Shown one piece after another: positions 45,919 through 55,749 of a stretch of 64,000 nt of DNA. Origin of the DNA: Enterococcus aquimarinus (GTDB taxonomy: Bacteria; Bacillota; Bacilli; Lactobacillales; Enterococcaceae). Where the stretch lies: positions 152,303 to 216,302 of the forward strand of contig NZ_JXKD01000003.1 in the NCBI RefSeq assembly GCF_001885765.1. Direction: 5' to 3'. Made by a program: the position numbers and the translations under genes. Positions within the stretch are counted from its first letter, which is position 1. Each line of letters starts with the position of its first letter. The notes under the pieces were generated by a model. The model searched no databases. It saw only the letters and a program-made list of their open reading frames with translations, and was not told the DNA's origin.

Positions 45919-45994
45919 CTTCTACTTGCGAAACAAAATTACATCTCTCATTTTACACGTATGACTCTCATTTTGCAACCATCTATTCATACGT

Positions 45995-46687
45995 TTACAT
46001 TCGTTCCCAAAGTCCTTCTTCCCGCAAACTCACGTAACTCTTATCGCCAATGATCAAATGATCTAACAACTCAATTCCCATCATTTCGCCACATTCTTTT
46101 AATCGTCGCGTAAATTGCCGATCATTTGACGAGGGCTCTGGATTGCCGCTCGGATGGTTATGGGCACAAATAATGCGAGCCGCACTGTGCCGGACAGCAC
46201 CCCGAAAAATTTCTCTTGGATGCGCAATTGATTGATTCAAAGAACCGATAAATAACGTTTGCTTATGAATAATTTCATTTTTAGTATTCAAATATAAACA
46301 GATTAAATGTTCTTGTTGATAGTCTTTTAAATCTTCCATTAATTGAAACGCTAAATCCATGCTCGTGCGAACCGTTCCATACTTCGGTTGTAACGATTGA
46401 TGAATCCGACTACCAAATTCCATCATCGCTTTTAATTCAATCGCCCTGATTTTCCCAACACCTCGAACCATTTGTAGTTCTTGTAAGGTCGCTGCTTTTA
46501 ATTCATAAAGACTAGGGAAAGCTGCCAGTAATAATCCAGATAATTCCATCACATTATAAGGGGCGGAACCGGTTCGTAGTAAAATTGCGAGTAATTCTTG
46601 ATTCGATAATGCTTGTTCGCCATATTCAATTAAACGCTCTCGCGGTAGCGAACTTTTAGGTAAGGTAGCTATTAATTTTTTGCTCAT
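45995..46687 (-). CDS. radC: RadC family protein (JAMM/MPN+ domain)
   Basis: 230 residues. An N-terminal helix-hairpin-helix (QMVRGVGKIRAIELKA, about 70-85) precedes the JAMM domain. The metal motif is AHNHPSGNPEPSSND (about residue 174) with an upstream Glu. The family was named for DNA repair, but the function is unproven. AAAGGAG precedes the ATG. It is downstream of the HAD phosphatase and folC genes and is probably in the same transcript. Confidence 0.95.
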   Translation of the reverse strand: MSKKLIATLPKSSLPRERLIEYGEQALSNQELLAILLRTGSAPYNVMELSGLLLAAFPSLYELKAATLQELQMVRGVGKIRAIELKAMMEFGSRIHQSLQPKYGTVRTSMDLAFQLMEDLKDYQQEHLICLYLNTKNEIIHKQTLFIGSLNQSIAHPREIFRGAVRHSAARIICAHNHPSGNPEPSSNDRQFTRRLKECGEMMGIELLDHLIIGDKSYVSLREEGLWERM

Positions 46688-46737
46688 GTCAAAACTCCTT
46701 TACGTATTCTCAAAATAAGATACGCAAAGGAGCAGGT

Positions 46738-47400
46738 TCACATTTCTAAAAATGCCGGAACTTCTAATAAACTTGGTAAAATATGAGTCGTTTTAGCTTT
46801 CGTTGCGGGTGTTGGTTCAATTAAATCAGGAACCATCACCACATCAAGCGTCGCACGGTGAGCGGCCAAAACACCATTTTGAGAATCTTCTAATACTAAG
46901 ACTTCTTTTTTCGGTAAGCTCAAAAATTGGTGGGCTAATTGAAAAATTTCCGGATCTGGTTTAGCTCTTTTCACATTTTCAAATGAAAAAATTGCTTCAA
47001 ATTCCTCGCGAATCCCTACTTTATTTAATAAAATATCGATGATTCGCCGTTGATTACTCGAAGCGATGACCTTGGAAATACGCTTTTTATTTAGATACGT
47101 CAGAAGTTCCAAAGCCCCTTCTTTTAAGTGTGCTTCGCCATTTTCAAACATCTCAATTCCCCGGTTAAAGGAGCGCGTAATAAATTGGTTCACCTTCTCT
47201 TGACCAAAATCTGTATCATATAAATCGTGATAGATACGCCATAATTCATCATCGCTAATTCCAATGTAACCGTGATACGTCGCTTCATCATAAGGAATCC
47301 CCATCACATCAGCGACTTCTTGCGTCGCTTGATAGTAGAGGCGCTCCGTATCAAATAATAGTCCATCTAAATCAAAAATAATTCCTTGATAGGTTGGCAT
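46738..47400 (-). CDS. HAD family hydrolase, beta-phosphoglucomutase-like
   Basis: 220 residues. The HAD motif I is FDLDGLLFDTE at the N-terminus, followed by a helical cap (about 17-85). Motif II is in VIASSNQRR and motif III/IV in FSFENVKRAKPDPEIFQ and LEDSQNGV. It is a phosphatase or phosphomutase acting on a small sugar phosphate; the substrate cannot be read. It is 12 bases from folC, AAAGGAG precedes the ATG, and radC follows after 50 bases. Confidence 0.88.
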   Translation of the reverse strand: MPTYQGIIFDLDGLLFDTERLYYQATQEVADVMGIPYDEATYHGYIGISDDELWRIYHDLYDTDFGQEKVNQFITRSFNRGIEMFENGEAHLKEGALELLTYLNKKRISKVIASSNQRRIIDILLNKVGIREEFEAIFSFENVKRAKPDPEIFQLAHQFLSLPKKEVLVLEDSQNGVLAAHRATLDVVMVPDLIEPTPATKAKTTHILPSLLEVPAFLEM

Positions 47401-47412
47401 TGTTTTTCTCCT

Positions 47413-48717
47413 TTAGTGGTTTAATAAGAACTGACGGATTTCTGAAACAAAATAAAGGGAACCGGTGATTAAGATTAAATCGTCTGCCATCGACTTTTCT
47501 AAAAGATCTGCTAAGCCCAATTGCCAAGCAGCCGCTGTTTTAATCGAAGTGACACCACTCATTGATTTTAGTTTTTCGATATGGAGCGCTTTAGGATGAT
47601 CAAAGGTTGTCACCAAGAGTTCGCTACTTGGTATCCGAGCTAATTCCGCTAGCATTTGGGTGATGTCTTTTGTTTCTAACGCAGAAAATAAAATCCATAT
47701 TTTTCTTTGAGGAAATTCTCTCATAACATTTTCAACCAAGCGTTTCATCGCATGATTATTATGTGCCCCATCCATCACAATAAACGGTTCATCACTAATT
47801 TTTTCCATTCTGGCTGGCCAGTGTGTTTGTGCTAAGCCATTTATAATCCATTCTTGTTTGATTGGAATCTGTTTCAAGTGACAATACGAAAAGAATAATT
47901 CAATCGCTAGACTCGCATTCTCAATTTGATGTTCCCCTAGCAAAGGTGTTTTGATATTTTTAATTTTTCCCGCTTCATTGTAAAAATCAAAAATCTCGCC
48001 CCATTTTGAATCCGGTCCTTGATAGTCGACTTGATAGTCTTCTTCAAAACATTTTATGGGCGCATTTTGCTTCATTGCGATATCTTTAATGACTTTTAAA
48101 GCCGCTTCCTCAATTTTACCTGTTACTAACGGAACATTCGGCTTAATAATCCCGGCTTTTTGAGTCGCGATTTCTTCAAGTGTCTCTCCTAAAATATCTG
48201 TATGATCCATTCCAATTGTTGTAATGGCCGTTAAGATTGGTTCAATGACATTGGTTGAGTCAAGTAACCCACCTAACCCGACTTCAATAATTGCGACATC
48301 AACTTGTTGCTCTTGAAAATAATCAAGGCCCATCACCGTTAATAACTCAAATTCTGTGATTCCCGTTACCGCTGGCTGATCATCCAGCAAGGCCACGAAA
48401 GGTTGGTATTTGTTGACGAGTCGAATAATCGCCTCGTCTGGAATCCATTGTCCATTAATAGCGATTCGTTCATTAAAGACTTCAATAAATGGCGAGGTAA
48501 AGGTTCCTACCGATAACCCAAGTTCTTGTAACATACAACTTAAATAACTCACCGTCGAACCTTTCCCATTCGTTCCGGCAACGTGAATCATCTGTAAATT
48601 TTGTTCAGGATTGTCAATTAGTTCAAGTAATGCTTTTACGCGGTCCAACCCAGGTCTCATCCCAAAGGGTAAGCGACTATGTATCCATTCGATGGCTTCT
48701 TCTACTGTTTTTATCAC
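47413..48717 (-). CDS. folC: Folylpolyglutamate synthase / dihydrofolate synthase
   Basis: 434 residues. It adds glutamate to folates. The P-loop is VAGTNGKGSTVSYL (about residue 45), with family features EWIHSRLPFGMRPGL at the N-terminus, VGLGGLLDSTNVI and MDHTDILGETLEEIA, and DGAHNNHAMKRL in the C-terminal domain. The start is taken as GTG at 48717, with AGAGG 6 bases upstream; a GTG three codons earlier overlaps that site. It is the first gene of folC-HAD-radC. In many Firmicutes folC follows valS; here a coding gene intervenes. Confidence 0.93.
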   Translation of the reverse strand: MIKTVEEAIEWIHSRLPFGMRPGLDRVKALLELIDNPEQNLQMIHVAGTNGKGSTVSYLSCMLQELGLSVGTFTSPFIEVFNERIAINGQWIPDEAIIRLVNKYQPFVALLDDQPAVTGITEFELLTVMGLDYFQEQQVDVAIIEVGLGGLLDSTNVIEPILTAITTIGMDHTDILGETLEEIATQKAGIIKPNVPLVTGKIEEAALKVIKDIAMKQNAPIKCFEEDYQVDYQGPDSKWGEIFDFYNEAGKIKNIKTPLLGEHQIENASLAIELFFSYCHLKQIPIKQEWIINGLAQTHWPARMEKISDEPFIVMDGAHNNHAMKRLVENVMREFPQRKIWILFSALETKDITQMLAELARIPSSELLVTTFDHPKALHIEKLKSMSGVTSIKTAAAWQLGLADLLEKSMADDLILITGSLYFVSEIRQFLLNH

Positions 48718-48767
48718 ACTCTTCACCTCTTCATTATTATACCAAATCTCCTATAGAAGTCATGCAC

Positions 48768-48851
48768 AAAAAAGAGCAATTAGGTGGCGACCCCTACAAT
48801 TTAGAGTAATTACTCTAAATTTCGGAGGTCGCTATCCAACCACTCTTTTTT
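48768..48851. terminator. Long hairpin between folC and the sortase-like gene
   Basis: AAAAAGAG/CTCTTTTT outer arms, a GGTGGCGACC / GGTCGCT inner region and a perfect 24-base palindrome at 48798-48821 make a long structure. It lies downstream of the minus-strand sortase-like gene, whose transcription it should end. Confidence 0.7.
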
Positions 48852-48864
48852 ATTAATAACGAAA

Positions 48865-50178
48865 TTAACGGGCAAACCAAATCGCTAAATCCGAATTGGC
48901 ACTCGCACTCTCACACGTTTGCCACGTTACGGTTGCTCCTTGAGATTTTAACGTCGGATAGGCACTATCATCATTCGGTACATGACGCATCACATGAAAA
49001 ATCGTATACGTTTGACCATCGAGTTGAATCGTGTCACCCACTCCTAGCTGCCAAATAGCACTGCCGGCACTACTCGCTTTTTCTATCAAATAGTGGGATG
49101 GATCTTCAACCCATTGGTAAATATACGGTGTCCATTGGGGAACGGCTCCTAAACCTGAAAATGATTGAACGTCAAAGTGGTTGCCATTAAAATTAAAACC
49201 ATCCGTTCTCACTTCTTGGACTGGTGCTGCATCTGGAATCGAAGGAGCGGCTTGTCCATTTGCCGCCGGTGTTGATGTCGCCCCTGCTGGAACATCTTGA
49301 TTAGGTGCATTTGTCTGTGAATAACCATTTTGTTCAATCTCAGTAATGGTTGTTTGCGAAGCGTTCGCTACTGCTCGATTAACGTTTTCTAGGGCAATTC
49401 GTTCTTTTTCAGCTTTTTCTTGTGCTGCTTTTTCTTGTGCTGCTTTTTCTTTCGCCACTTTTTCAGCTAGCCCTTTTTCAAACTTACGTAAAGCATCTTC
49501 GAATCCGGCTTGTTCTGATTCAGGAACGACTTGTTTTACTAAATCACTCAATATTTGAACATTCTTTTCACTATATTGTTGATCATTTTTTAGTAGCCAT
49601 TCTTTCACTGCATTTTTCGTTTCAAATTGCTTGATTGCAAATTCAATAACTGCTTCAGACTGCTCTTTGACGAGAGTCGCTTGGGGATTTTCTTTTACTT
49701 TTATCGCAATCGCCTCGATTTCATCCAACGTAACGTCTTCTTTTAACTTCGCTGTCTGATTTAAATCTTCTGGCGTTAATATTTTTGTTTCAAACAAAGA
49801 ATTCTGTAATTCATAAATCTGTGTAAGATTCGATAAGTCGCTCAATTTCTTTGCAAGATTATCGTTTTGTTGACGAACTTTTTGAGCACTTTTGGGGGCT
49901 AAAGCCGTCATTCGTCCTTCAATGGTTCCTAGTTTTATTGCCTGATTCTCGATTATTTTCTTGGCTTCACTAACAAGGATAAACCCTTCTTGTTTATCCT
50001 GTTGGATTTCCTCGATGGAATGGTGGATCATCACTTGTTCTGCGATTAAGTCTTTTTTTAACTTTGCATCTTTGACTGATTCTGCATAAACATATGCACC
50101 TGCTGCTGAACTAATGACAATTGACACGGTAACAATAAACTTAAAAATCATTTTATTTCTTCGATTCATGCTTTTCAT
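48865..50178 (-). CDS. Exported coiled-coil protein with a sortase-like C-terminal domain
   Basis: 437 residues, not a family I can name with certainty. An N-terminal membrane anchor or signal (about residues 10-32, FKFIVTVSIVISSAAGAYVYA) precedes a long charged coiled-coil stretch (35-265). That stretch has AQEKAAQEKAEKER repeats and is followed by a low-complexity Pro/Thr/Asn linker. The last 105 residues resemble a sortase: a possible catalytic His334 (GNHFDV), LGVGDTIQLDGQTY, TWQTC with Cys422, and a terminal Arg437. In real sortases Cys and Arg are close to the C-terminus, as here. An adhesin-like structural protein with a degenerate domain is also possible. Confidence 0.6.
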   Translation of the reverse strand: MKSMNRRNKMIFKFIVTVSIVISSAAGAYVYAESVKDAKLKKDLIAEQVMIHHSIEEIQQDKQEGFILVSEAKKIIENQAIKLGTIEGRMTALAPKSAQKVRQQNDNLAKKLSDLSNLTQIYELQNSLFETKILTPEDLNQTAKLKEDVTLDEIEAIAIKVKENPQATLVKEQSEAVIEFAIKQFETKNAVKEWLLKNDQQYSEKNVQILSDLVKQVVPESEQAGFEDALRKFEKGLAEKVAKEKAAQEKAAQEKAEKERIALENVNRAVANASQTTITEIEQNGYSQTNAPNQDVPAGATSTPAANGQAAPSIPDAAPVQEVRTDGFNFNGNHFDVQSFSGLGAVPQWTPYIYQWVEDPSHYLIEKASSAGSAIWQLGVGDTIQLDGQTYTIFHVMRHVPNDDSAYPTLKSQGATVTWQTCESASANSDLAIWFAR

Positions 50179-50418
50179 TCTATTTGCCCGTTCTTCACGG
50201 TATTTTCCTTTCTTATGAGAAATATTCTAAGTGAACTTACAAAAAATCTGTCCCAGCCCTTCAACAAAAAAATCCTCATCCGATCAATACTTGTTCTTTT
50301 TATCACAAAAAAACTATAAAAAAAAGAGTTTATGAATGATGCCTGTCTCTTTTTCGTTGTACCTCTCTCTTTTTAACACAAATTTCAATACTGTTCTTGT
50401 TTTTTAAGTAACAAAACA

Positions 50419-50447
50419 ATGATAGGATAGTTAAAAACCGCTTTCAA
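50419..50447 (-). promoter_or_regulatory. Promoter with cre site for the sortase-like gene
   Basis: On the minus strand -35 TTGAAA (50447-50442) and -10 TATCAT (50424-50419) have a 17-base spacer. TTGAAAGCGGTTTTTA (50447-50432) matches the CcpA cre consensus with one mismatch and covers the -35. It lies about 230 bases before the ATG at 50178, so the leader would be long; the rest of 50179-50431 shows no gene and only a weak hairpin near 50320-50365. Confidence 0.6.
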
Positions 50448-50508
50448 TTGGCATTAATTGTTAAAAAAATGAGTTCAATGCGGAATTTTATCCTTCTATC
50501 TATTTTAT

Positions 50509-50557
50509 AAAAAAAAGAGCTTCAAATCCTGGTTCTACAAACAGGACTTGAGGCTCT
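50509..50557 (-). terminator. Terminator of valS
   Basis: AGAGC/GCTCT outer pairs and CCTG/CAGG inner pairs, with a T-run on the minus strand. Confidence 0.75.
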
Positions 50558-50568
50558 TCACGTGTCGC

Positions 50569-53211
50569 TTAATTTGATTGCTTTAATTGCGCAATGCGAT
50601 CGCTCGTTGATTTTTGTTTCTCTAAATAATCTTTTTCTTTTTCTCTTTCTTCTTCCACTACAGCTGCTGGTGCATTCGCTACAAAGCGTTCATTCGCTAA
50701 TTTCCCTTGAACGCGTTTCACTTCTTGCGTCCATTTCGCTAATTCTTTCGTTAAACGTTCGATTTCTTCATCGATATTAATTAAATCAGCAAGTGGTAAA
50801 TAAATTGTCGCTCCCGTTAAAATTGCTGACATTGCCAGCTCTGGTGCGTCTATTTGATTTGCAATGACTAACTCTTCTGGATTACAAAAGCGTTCAATAT
50901 AATTGATATTTTCTTTTAAGAATTGATCAATCTCTGCATCGCTCGTGTGAATCAATAAGGTAATCTTTTTGGATAACGGTGTATTTACTTCTGCTCGAAT
51001 ATTGCGGACCGAACGAATCAATTCTTTCAACGTTTCCATCCCAGTTGTTGCTGTCTCATCAATCCATTTTGCTTCTACCGTTGGGTATTGTGCCACCACT
51101 AATGAATCACCTTGATGCGGCAGATTTCCCCAGATTTCTTCGGTCACAAATGGCATAATTGGATGTAAGAGACGTAGACTTTGATCTAACACGTGAACAA
51201 GAACGCTCTTATTCATCATTTTCGCCGTCTCATCTTCTCCGTAAAGTGTTTCTTTACTCATTTCGATGTACCAATCACAAAAATCATCCCAGATGAAATT
51301 GTACAATTGACGGCCTGCTTCGCCGAATTCGAAACGTTCAAATAAATTCGTTACTTTTTCAATTGTTTCATTTAGACGACTTAATATCCAACGATCCGCG
51401 ACCGTTTTTTCGCCTTGTAAGCTCAAGTCTTCTAGCGTGAGCCCTTCCACGTTCATTAGAACAAAACGTGATGCGTTCCAAATTTTATTAATGAAGTTCC
51501 AAGCCGCATCCATTTTTTCATAGCTAAAACGCATATCTTGACCTGGTGATGACCCATTAGATAAAAACCAACGTAAAGCATCGGCTCCGTATTGATCAAT
51601 AATTTCCATTGGATCAATTCCGTTACCTAACGATTTACTCATTTTACGACCATCTTCTGCCCGAATTAAACCGTGGATTAAGACATTGTCAAATGGACGT
51701 TCGCCAGTAAATTCTAAACTTTGGAAAATCATACGACTTACCCAAAAAGCAATAATGTCATATCCTGTAACGAGTGTGTTATTCGGGAAATAACGTTGAT
51801 AGTCTTCACTATTTTCGTCCGGCCAACCCATCGTTGAAAATGGCCATAATGCTGAGCTGAACCAAGTATCTAACACGTCTGGATCTTGCTGCCAATTTTC
51901 ATGATCGGCAGGTGCCTCCATCCCAACGTAAACTTCTCCTGTTTCTTTATGGTACCAAGCAGGAATTTGATGTCCCCACCATAATTGACGTGAAATGACC
52001 CAATCATGAATATTTTCCATCCAACGTAAGAATGTTTGATTAAAACGTGGTGGGTAAAACTCGACCGCATTATCGGAAGCTTGATTTTCAATTGATTCTT
52101 TCGCTAAAGGCGCCATATTTACGAACCACTGCGTTGAAAGACGAGGTTCAACTACCACTCCTGTTCTTTCAGAATGGCCGACACTATGAACCATTTTTTC
52201 AATTTTCACCAAACGACCCATCGCTTCTAAATCTTTGATGATTTGTTTACGAGCAGCAAAACGATCAAGTCCTGCGTAAATCCCCGCTAATTCGTTCATT
52301 GTTCCATCGTCATTCATCACATTCACGCGCGGTAAATCATGACGATTCCCCACTTCAAAGTCATTCGGATCGTGAGCAGGTGTAATTTTTACGACCCCTG
52401 TCCCAAATTCTCTTTCCACGTAGTCATCTGCAATAATTGGAATTTCTTTATTGACTAATGGTAAAACGACCATTTTACCAATTAAGGCTTGATAGCGTTC
52501 ATCTTCTGGATGAACCGCAACAGCCGTATCTCCAAGCATTGTTTCTGGGCGTGTCGTCGCAATTTCTACCACTCCTGAGCCATCTGCCAAAGGATAAGAC
52601 ATATGATAAAATGCCCCTTCAATGTCTTTATGAATCACTTCAATATCCGATAAAGCCGTCCGTGCTTGAGGATCCCAGTTAATAATATATTCGCCACGAT
52701 AGATTAAGTTTTTGTTGTACATTGTCACAAAGACTTTTCTAACCGCTTCAGATAACCCATCATCTAACGTAAAACGTTCACGACTATAATCAAGAGATAG
52801 CCCCATCTTCGCCCACTGTTCACGAATATGATCGGCGTATTCTTCTTTCCAACTCCAAACTTCTTCCACAAACTTTTCTCTACCTAAATCATAACGAGAA
52901 ATTCCTTGTTCGCGTAATTTTTCTTCAACTTTTGCTTGTGTTGCAATACCGGCATGATCCATTCCTGGTAGCCATAACGTATCAAACCCTTGCATCCGTT
53001 TTTGACGAATAATAATATCTTGTAACGTCGTATCCCATGCATGTCCTAGATGTAACTTCCCTGTGACATTTGGTGGGGGGATTACAATGGAGTATGGTTT
53101 GGCTTTTTTATCGCCACTTGGTTTAAACAACTCTTTATCTAACCATTCTTGATAACGACCGGCTTCAACTTCATTTGGTTGATATTTTGTTGATAATTCT
53201 TTTTTAGTCAT
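50569..53211 (-). CDS. valS: Valyl-tRNA synthetase
   Basis: 880 residues, full length class Ia synthetase. The HIGH-type motif is in [15 protein letters not shown] (about residue 46) and KMSKS in [13 protein letters not shown] (about 525). The editing domain lies between, with [10 protein letters not shown]. The C-terminal coiled coil ([13 protein letters not shown] to about 875) clamps the tRNA. GGAGGAG precedes the ATG. It is controlled by an upstream T-box. Confidence 0.98.
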   Translation of the reverse strand: MTKKELSTKYQPNEVEAGRYQEWLDKELFKPSGDKKAKPYSIVIPPPNVTGKLHLGHAWDTTLQDIIIRQKRMQGFDTLWLPGMDHAGIATQAKVEEKLREQGISRYDLGREKFVEEVWSWKEEYADHIREQWAKMGLSLDYSRERFTLDDGLSEAVRKVFVTMYNKNLIYRGEYIINWDPQARTALSDIEVIHKDIEGAFYHMSYPLADGSGVVEIATTRPETMLGDTAVAVHPEDERYQALIGKMVVLPLVNKEIPIIADDYVEREFGTGVVKITPAHDPNDFEVGNRHDLPRVNVMNDDGTMNELAGIYAGLDRFAARKQIIKDLEAMGRLVKIEKMVHSVGHSERTGVVVEPRLSTQWFVNMAPLAKESIENQASDNAVEFYPPRFNQTFLRWMENIHDWVISRQLWWGHQIPAWYHKETGEVYVGMEAPADHENWQQDPDVLDTWFSSALWPFSTMGWPDENSEDYQRYFPNNTLVTGYDIIAFWVSRMIFQSLEFTGERPFDNVLIHGLIRAEDGRKMSKSLGNGIDPMEIIDQYGADALRWFLSNGSSPGQDMRFSYEKMDAAWNFINKIWNASRFVLMNVEGLTLEDLSLQGEKTVADRWILSRLNETIEKVTNLFERFEFGEAGRQLYNFIWDDFCDWYIEMSKETLYGEDETAKMMNKSVLVHVLDQSLRLLHPIMPFVTEEIWGNLPHQGDSLVVAQYPTVEAKWIDETATTGMETLKELIRSVRNIRAEVNTPLSKKITLLIHTSDAEIDQFLKENINYIERFCNPEELVIANQIDAPELAMSAILTGATIYLPLADLINIDEEIERLTKELAKWTQEVKRVQGKLANERFVANAPAAVVEEEREKEKDYLEKQKSTSDRIAQLKQSN

Positions 53212-53237
53212 TCTTTCTCCTCCTCTTAAACAATAAA

Positions 53238-53470
53238 AAAAATCCTAAGATGTCTAAAACATCTTAGGACGTAAATTACGCGGTACCACCTAAATTGTAG
53301 CCTTATGCTACCTCTTAACGCGTGAGTTAACGATCACGATTCGTTTGATTTTACTGCAAATTCAAATCAAAAACTCCCAAGCTACCTTCACTAATCATGT
53401 TGAGAATCTTCCAGCAAATGATTCCCTCTCTTTAAAACAACGATTTAGCTACTCCTCTTGTTCAACGTCT
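53238..53470 (-). promoter_or_regulatory. T-box riboswitch, valine specifier, controlling valS
   Basis: On the minus strand the antiterminator core GGTGGTACCGCG lies near 53279-53290. A terminator hairpin follows with 11-base arms at 53243-53253 and 53259-53269. The specifier position reads GTA (53385-53383) in GAAGGTAGCTTGGGAG, coding valine. Uncharged tRNA-Val would prevent termination. Confidence 0.9.
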
Positions 53471-53476
53471 TGATTT

Positions 53477-53505
53477 ATTCTACAATGAAGACATTTGAAT
53501 GTCAA
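53477..53505 (-). promoter_or_regulatory. valS T-box promoter
   Basis: -35 TTGACA (53505-53500) and -10 TAGAAT (53482-53477), 17-base spacer. Confidence 0.8.
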
Positions 53506-53521
53506 TGCGTTTATTACCTAC

Positions 53522-54193
53522 TTATTGCTCGTTAAAATGAACTGCGGGCATTTTATAGTGATTTTGATTATCAAAGAAAATAAGTGTCAGAAGTTCCGTT
53601 GTTAGATCAATATATCGTACGTTCACCTCATCGGGTACTGTTACTCGATCAGGTGCAAAATTTAAAATTGCAGTAATGCCACTTTCAACAATCACATCAA
53701 CGGCTTCTTGTGAGTGGTGACTAGGTACGGTCGTAATCGCAACCGTCAAACCGTTTTCTGCCACTTTTTCTGCTAGTTCATCCATACTATGAATGTAGTA
53801 ACCTTCAAATACCGTCCCAATTAACGAAGGATCACTGTCAAAAACACACGTGATATTCAAATTCTCATTTCGTCTAAAATTATTTTTTAATAACGCCTTG
53901 CCTAGATTCCCGACACCCACAAGCGCAATATCTTTCTCCTCCTCCGTCGCAAGGAGATTGCTAAACACCTCAATTAAAAATGGCACTTCATAGCCATAGC
54001 CACTACGACCTAATTCCCCTAAGTAGGAAAAATCACGACGGATGGTAGCTGAAGGAACATGAGTGATTTCAGCAAATTCTTTTGATTTGATTCGAATAAC
54101 ACCACTTGATTCAAGTGCTTTTAAATTTCTTAAGTATGATGGTAAGCGTTTCGCTGTTGCTTTAGGCAACTTTTTGATTTCTTTCACTTCCAT
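53522..54193 (-). CDS. rex: Redox-sensing transcriptional repressor Rex (copy 2)
   Basis: 223 residues. The winged helix reads [19 protein letters not shown] with the recognition segment [22 protein letters not shown]. The Rossmann domain has VGVGNLGKALL (about residue 93). The C-terminus DLTTELLTLIFFDNQNHYKM is close to that of other Rex proteins, with a longer tail than copy 1. ATG at 54193 with AGGTGGG upstream. A good Rex operator covers its transcription start, indicating autoregulation. It sits alone between valS and thiI. Confidence 0.93.
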   Translation of the reverse strand: MEVKEIKKLPKATAKRLPSYLRNLKALESSGVIRIKSKEFAEITHVPSATIRRDFSYLGELGRSGYGYEVPFLIEVFSNLLATEEEKDIALVGVGNLGKALLKNNFRRNENLNITCVFDSDPSLIGTVFEGYYIHSMDELAEKVAENGLTVAITTVPSHHSQEAVDVIVESGITAILNFAPDRVTVPDEVNVRYIDLTTELLTLIFFDNQNHYKMPAVHFNEQ

Positions 54194-54205
54194 ATTCCCA
54201 CCTCT

Positions 54206-54254
54206 TTGTTAATAAGTTCACATAAAGTGTACCACGCCATTCTCGAATTCGCAA
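54206..54254 (-). promoter_or_regulatory. rex (copy 2) promoter and Rex operator
   Basis: The plus strand of 54206-54223 reads TTGTTAA-TAAG-TTCACAT, 12 of 14 half-site bases of the Rex operator with the exact 4-base spacer. It covers the expected start from TTGCGA (-35, 54254-54249) and TACACT (-10, 54231-54226), which have a 17-base spacer. The remaining gap to 54535 holds the thiI terminator. Confidence 0.75.
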
Positions 54255-54439
54255 GCAAAGATTGAATGAATTTTCACAAATTAAAAAAACAACATCTAGC
54301 TCTACATCAAACACTCTTTTTATCCTTAGTTCTCGTAGTCAAAAGAGGGATGGTTAAGGTCGTGTTATGGATTAAAAGTATAGAAGTTTGGATCTAGGAT
54401 GCTATTTTGAAATCTAAACGAGTCCTCATTCTTTCATAT

Positions 54440-54481
54440 AAAAAAACGTTAGAAAGAAGAATTCAATCCCTCTTTCTAACG
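54440..54481 (-). terminator. Terminator of the cysteine desulfurase-thiI operon
   Basis: CGTTAGAAAGA (54447-54457) and TCTTTCTAACG (54471-54481) flank a 13-base loop. On the minus strand TTTTTT follows. Confidence 0.88.
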
Positions 54482-54535
54482 CGTAACATTTTATCTATCT
54501 CTCAGTTTTACTTTTTTAAACTTGAAAATACAAGT

Positions 54536-55738
54536 TTATAATAAATCAGAAAAATCTTCTTCTACTTGACTAGCCGAAATATCACTATGAACCAAATTTG
54601 CCATCGAACGCGCGATCATGCCTTCGATATCTAAACGTTGTTCGTATTTAGGTACTTTCTCAAGTTTCGGGCGTGTTTTAGGTTGTGGTGGCGCAAAAAT
54701 CGTACAACAGTCTTCAAAAGGTTGGATCGACAATTCAAAGGTATCAATTTTTTCTGCCATTTGAATAATCTCTAACTTATCCATTGTCGCAACCGGACGA
54801 ATAATCGGTGTATTCGTCACTTCATTGATCGCAACCATACTTTGTAACGTTTGTGAGGCAACTTGGCCTAAAGACTCGCCATTGACAATGATTAAGCCTT
54901 TTCTTTGCTGGCGAATCGCATCTGTTAAGCGTAACATCATCCGTCTTGTAATCGTCATCCAGTAACCTTGTGGGACATGTTTTTTAATTTCTTCTTGAAT
55001 TTCTGTAAACGGTACTTCAATGAAATGAATCGAACCAACATACGGCGTGAGTTTTTTCGCTAAATCTTTTGCTTTTTGTAAAGATTGTTCACTTGTATAA
55101 GGAGGACTAGCAAAGTGGACGGCTTCAATTTCGACACCACGCTTCATCGCGAAGTATCCTGCTACGGGCGAATCGATTCCTCCAGATAGCATCAACATTC
55201 CTTTTCCAGCTGTACCTACTGGTAAGCCACCTGCCCCTTGTATCATTTCGTAAGACAAGTACGCACCTTCTACGCGAATCTCCACGCGTAAGTTAATATC
55301 TGGTTGTTTCATTTGCGCCTTAATGTCAGGGAAAATATCGACAATCGCGTTTCCTAACGTCAAATTCAGCTCATTTGTGTCTTGAATAAAATCATGATCA
55401 CTACGCTTAGTTGAAATTCGAAACGTTTCTTTGCCTGTATAAATTTCTTGCATGATTGCTTGTGCGGTTTGCTTAATCACTTCAATGTCTTTTTCAACAC
55501 GGATACTTGGTGAAAAAGTTTGGATACCAAAAATTTTCGTGAGTAGCGGAATAATTTCATCACTATCTTCGCCATTGAGCAGTAAATGCATCCGATCTCT
55601 CTCTGCTATTACTTTGACTTTTGGAAAATCAATTAAACTTTTTTGAACGTTTAATGATAAGCGGTTAATAAAGGTCCTGCGATTTTTTCCTTTGGTTGAC
55701 AATTCGCCATAACGAATCATAATTTCTGTATATTTCAC
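54536..55738 (-). CDS. thiI: tRNA 4-thiouridine synthase
   Basis: 400 residues. ThiI sulfurates U8 of tRNA. It has an N-terminal ferredoxin-like/THUMP region (to about 165), then the PP-loop [18 protein letters not shown] (about residue 184). The C-terminus has [17 protein letters not shown]. The Gram-positive form lacks the rhodanese domain and receives sulfur from a partner cysteine desulfurase. The start is GTG at 55738 with GGGAG upstream. It lies 11 bases after the desulfurase gene, its expected partner. Confidence 0.95.
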   Translation of the reverse strand: MKYTEIMIRYGELSTKGKNRRTFINRLSLNVQKSLIDFPKVKVIAERDRMHLLLNGEDSDEIIPLLTKIFGIQTFSPSIRVEKDIEVIKQTAQAIMQEIYTGKETFRISTKRSDHDFIQDTNELNLTLGNAIVDIFPDIKAQMKQPDINLRVEIRVEGAYLSYEMIQGAGGLPVGTAGKGMLMLSGGIDSPVAGYFAMKRGVEIEAVHFASPPYTSEQSLQKAKDLAKKLTPYVGSIHFIEVPFTEIQEEIKKHVPQGYWMTITRRMMLRLTDAIRQQRKGLIIVNGESLGQVASQTLQSMVAINEVTNTPIIRPVATMDKLEIIQMAEKIDTFELSIQPFEDCCTIFAPPQPKTRPKLEKVPKYEQRLDIEGMIARSMANLVHSDISASQVEEDFSDLL

Positions 55739-55749
55739 TTGTAATCTCC

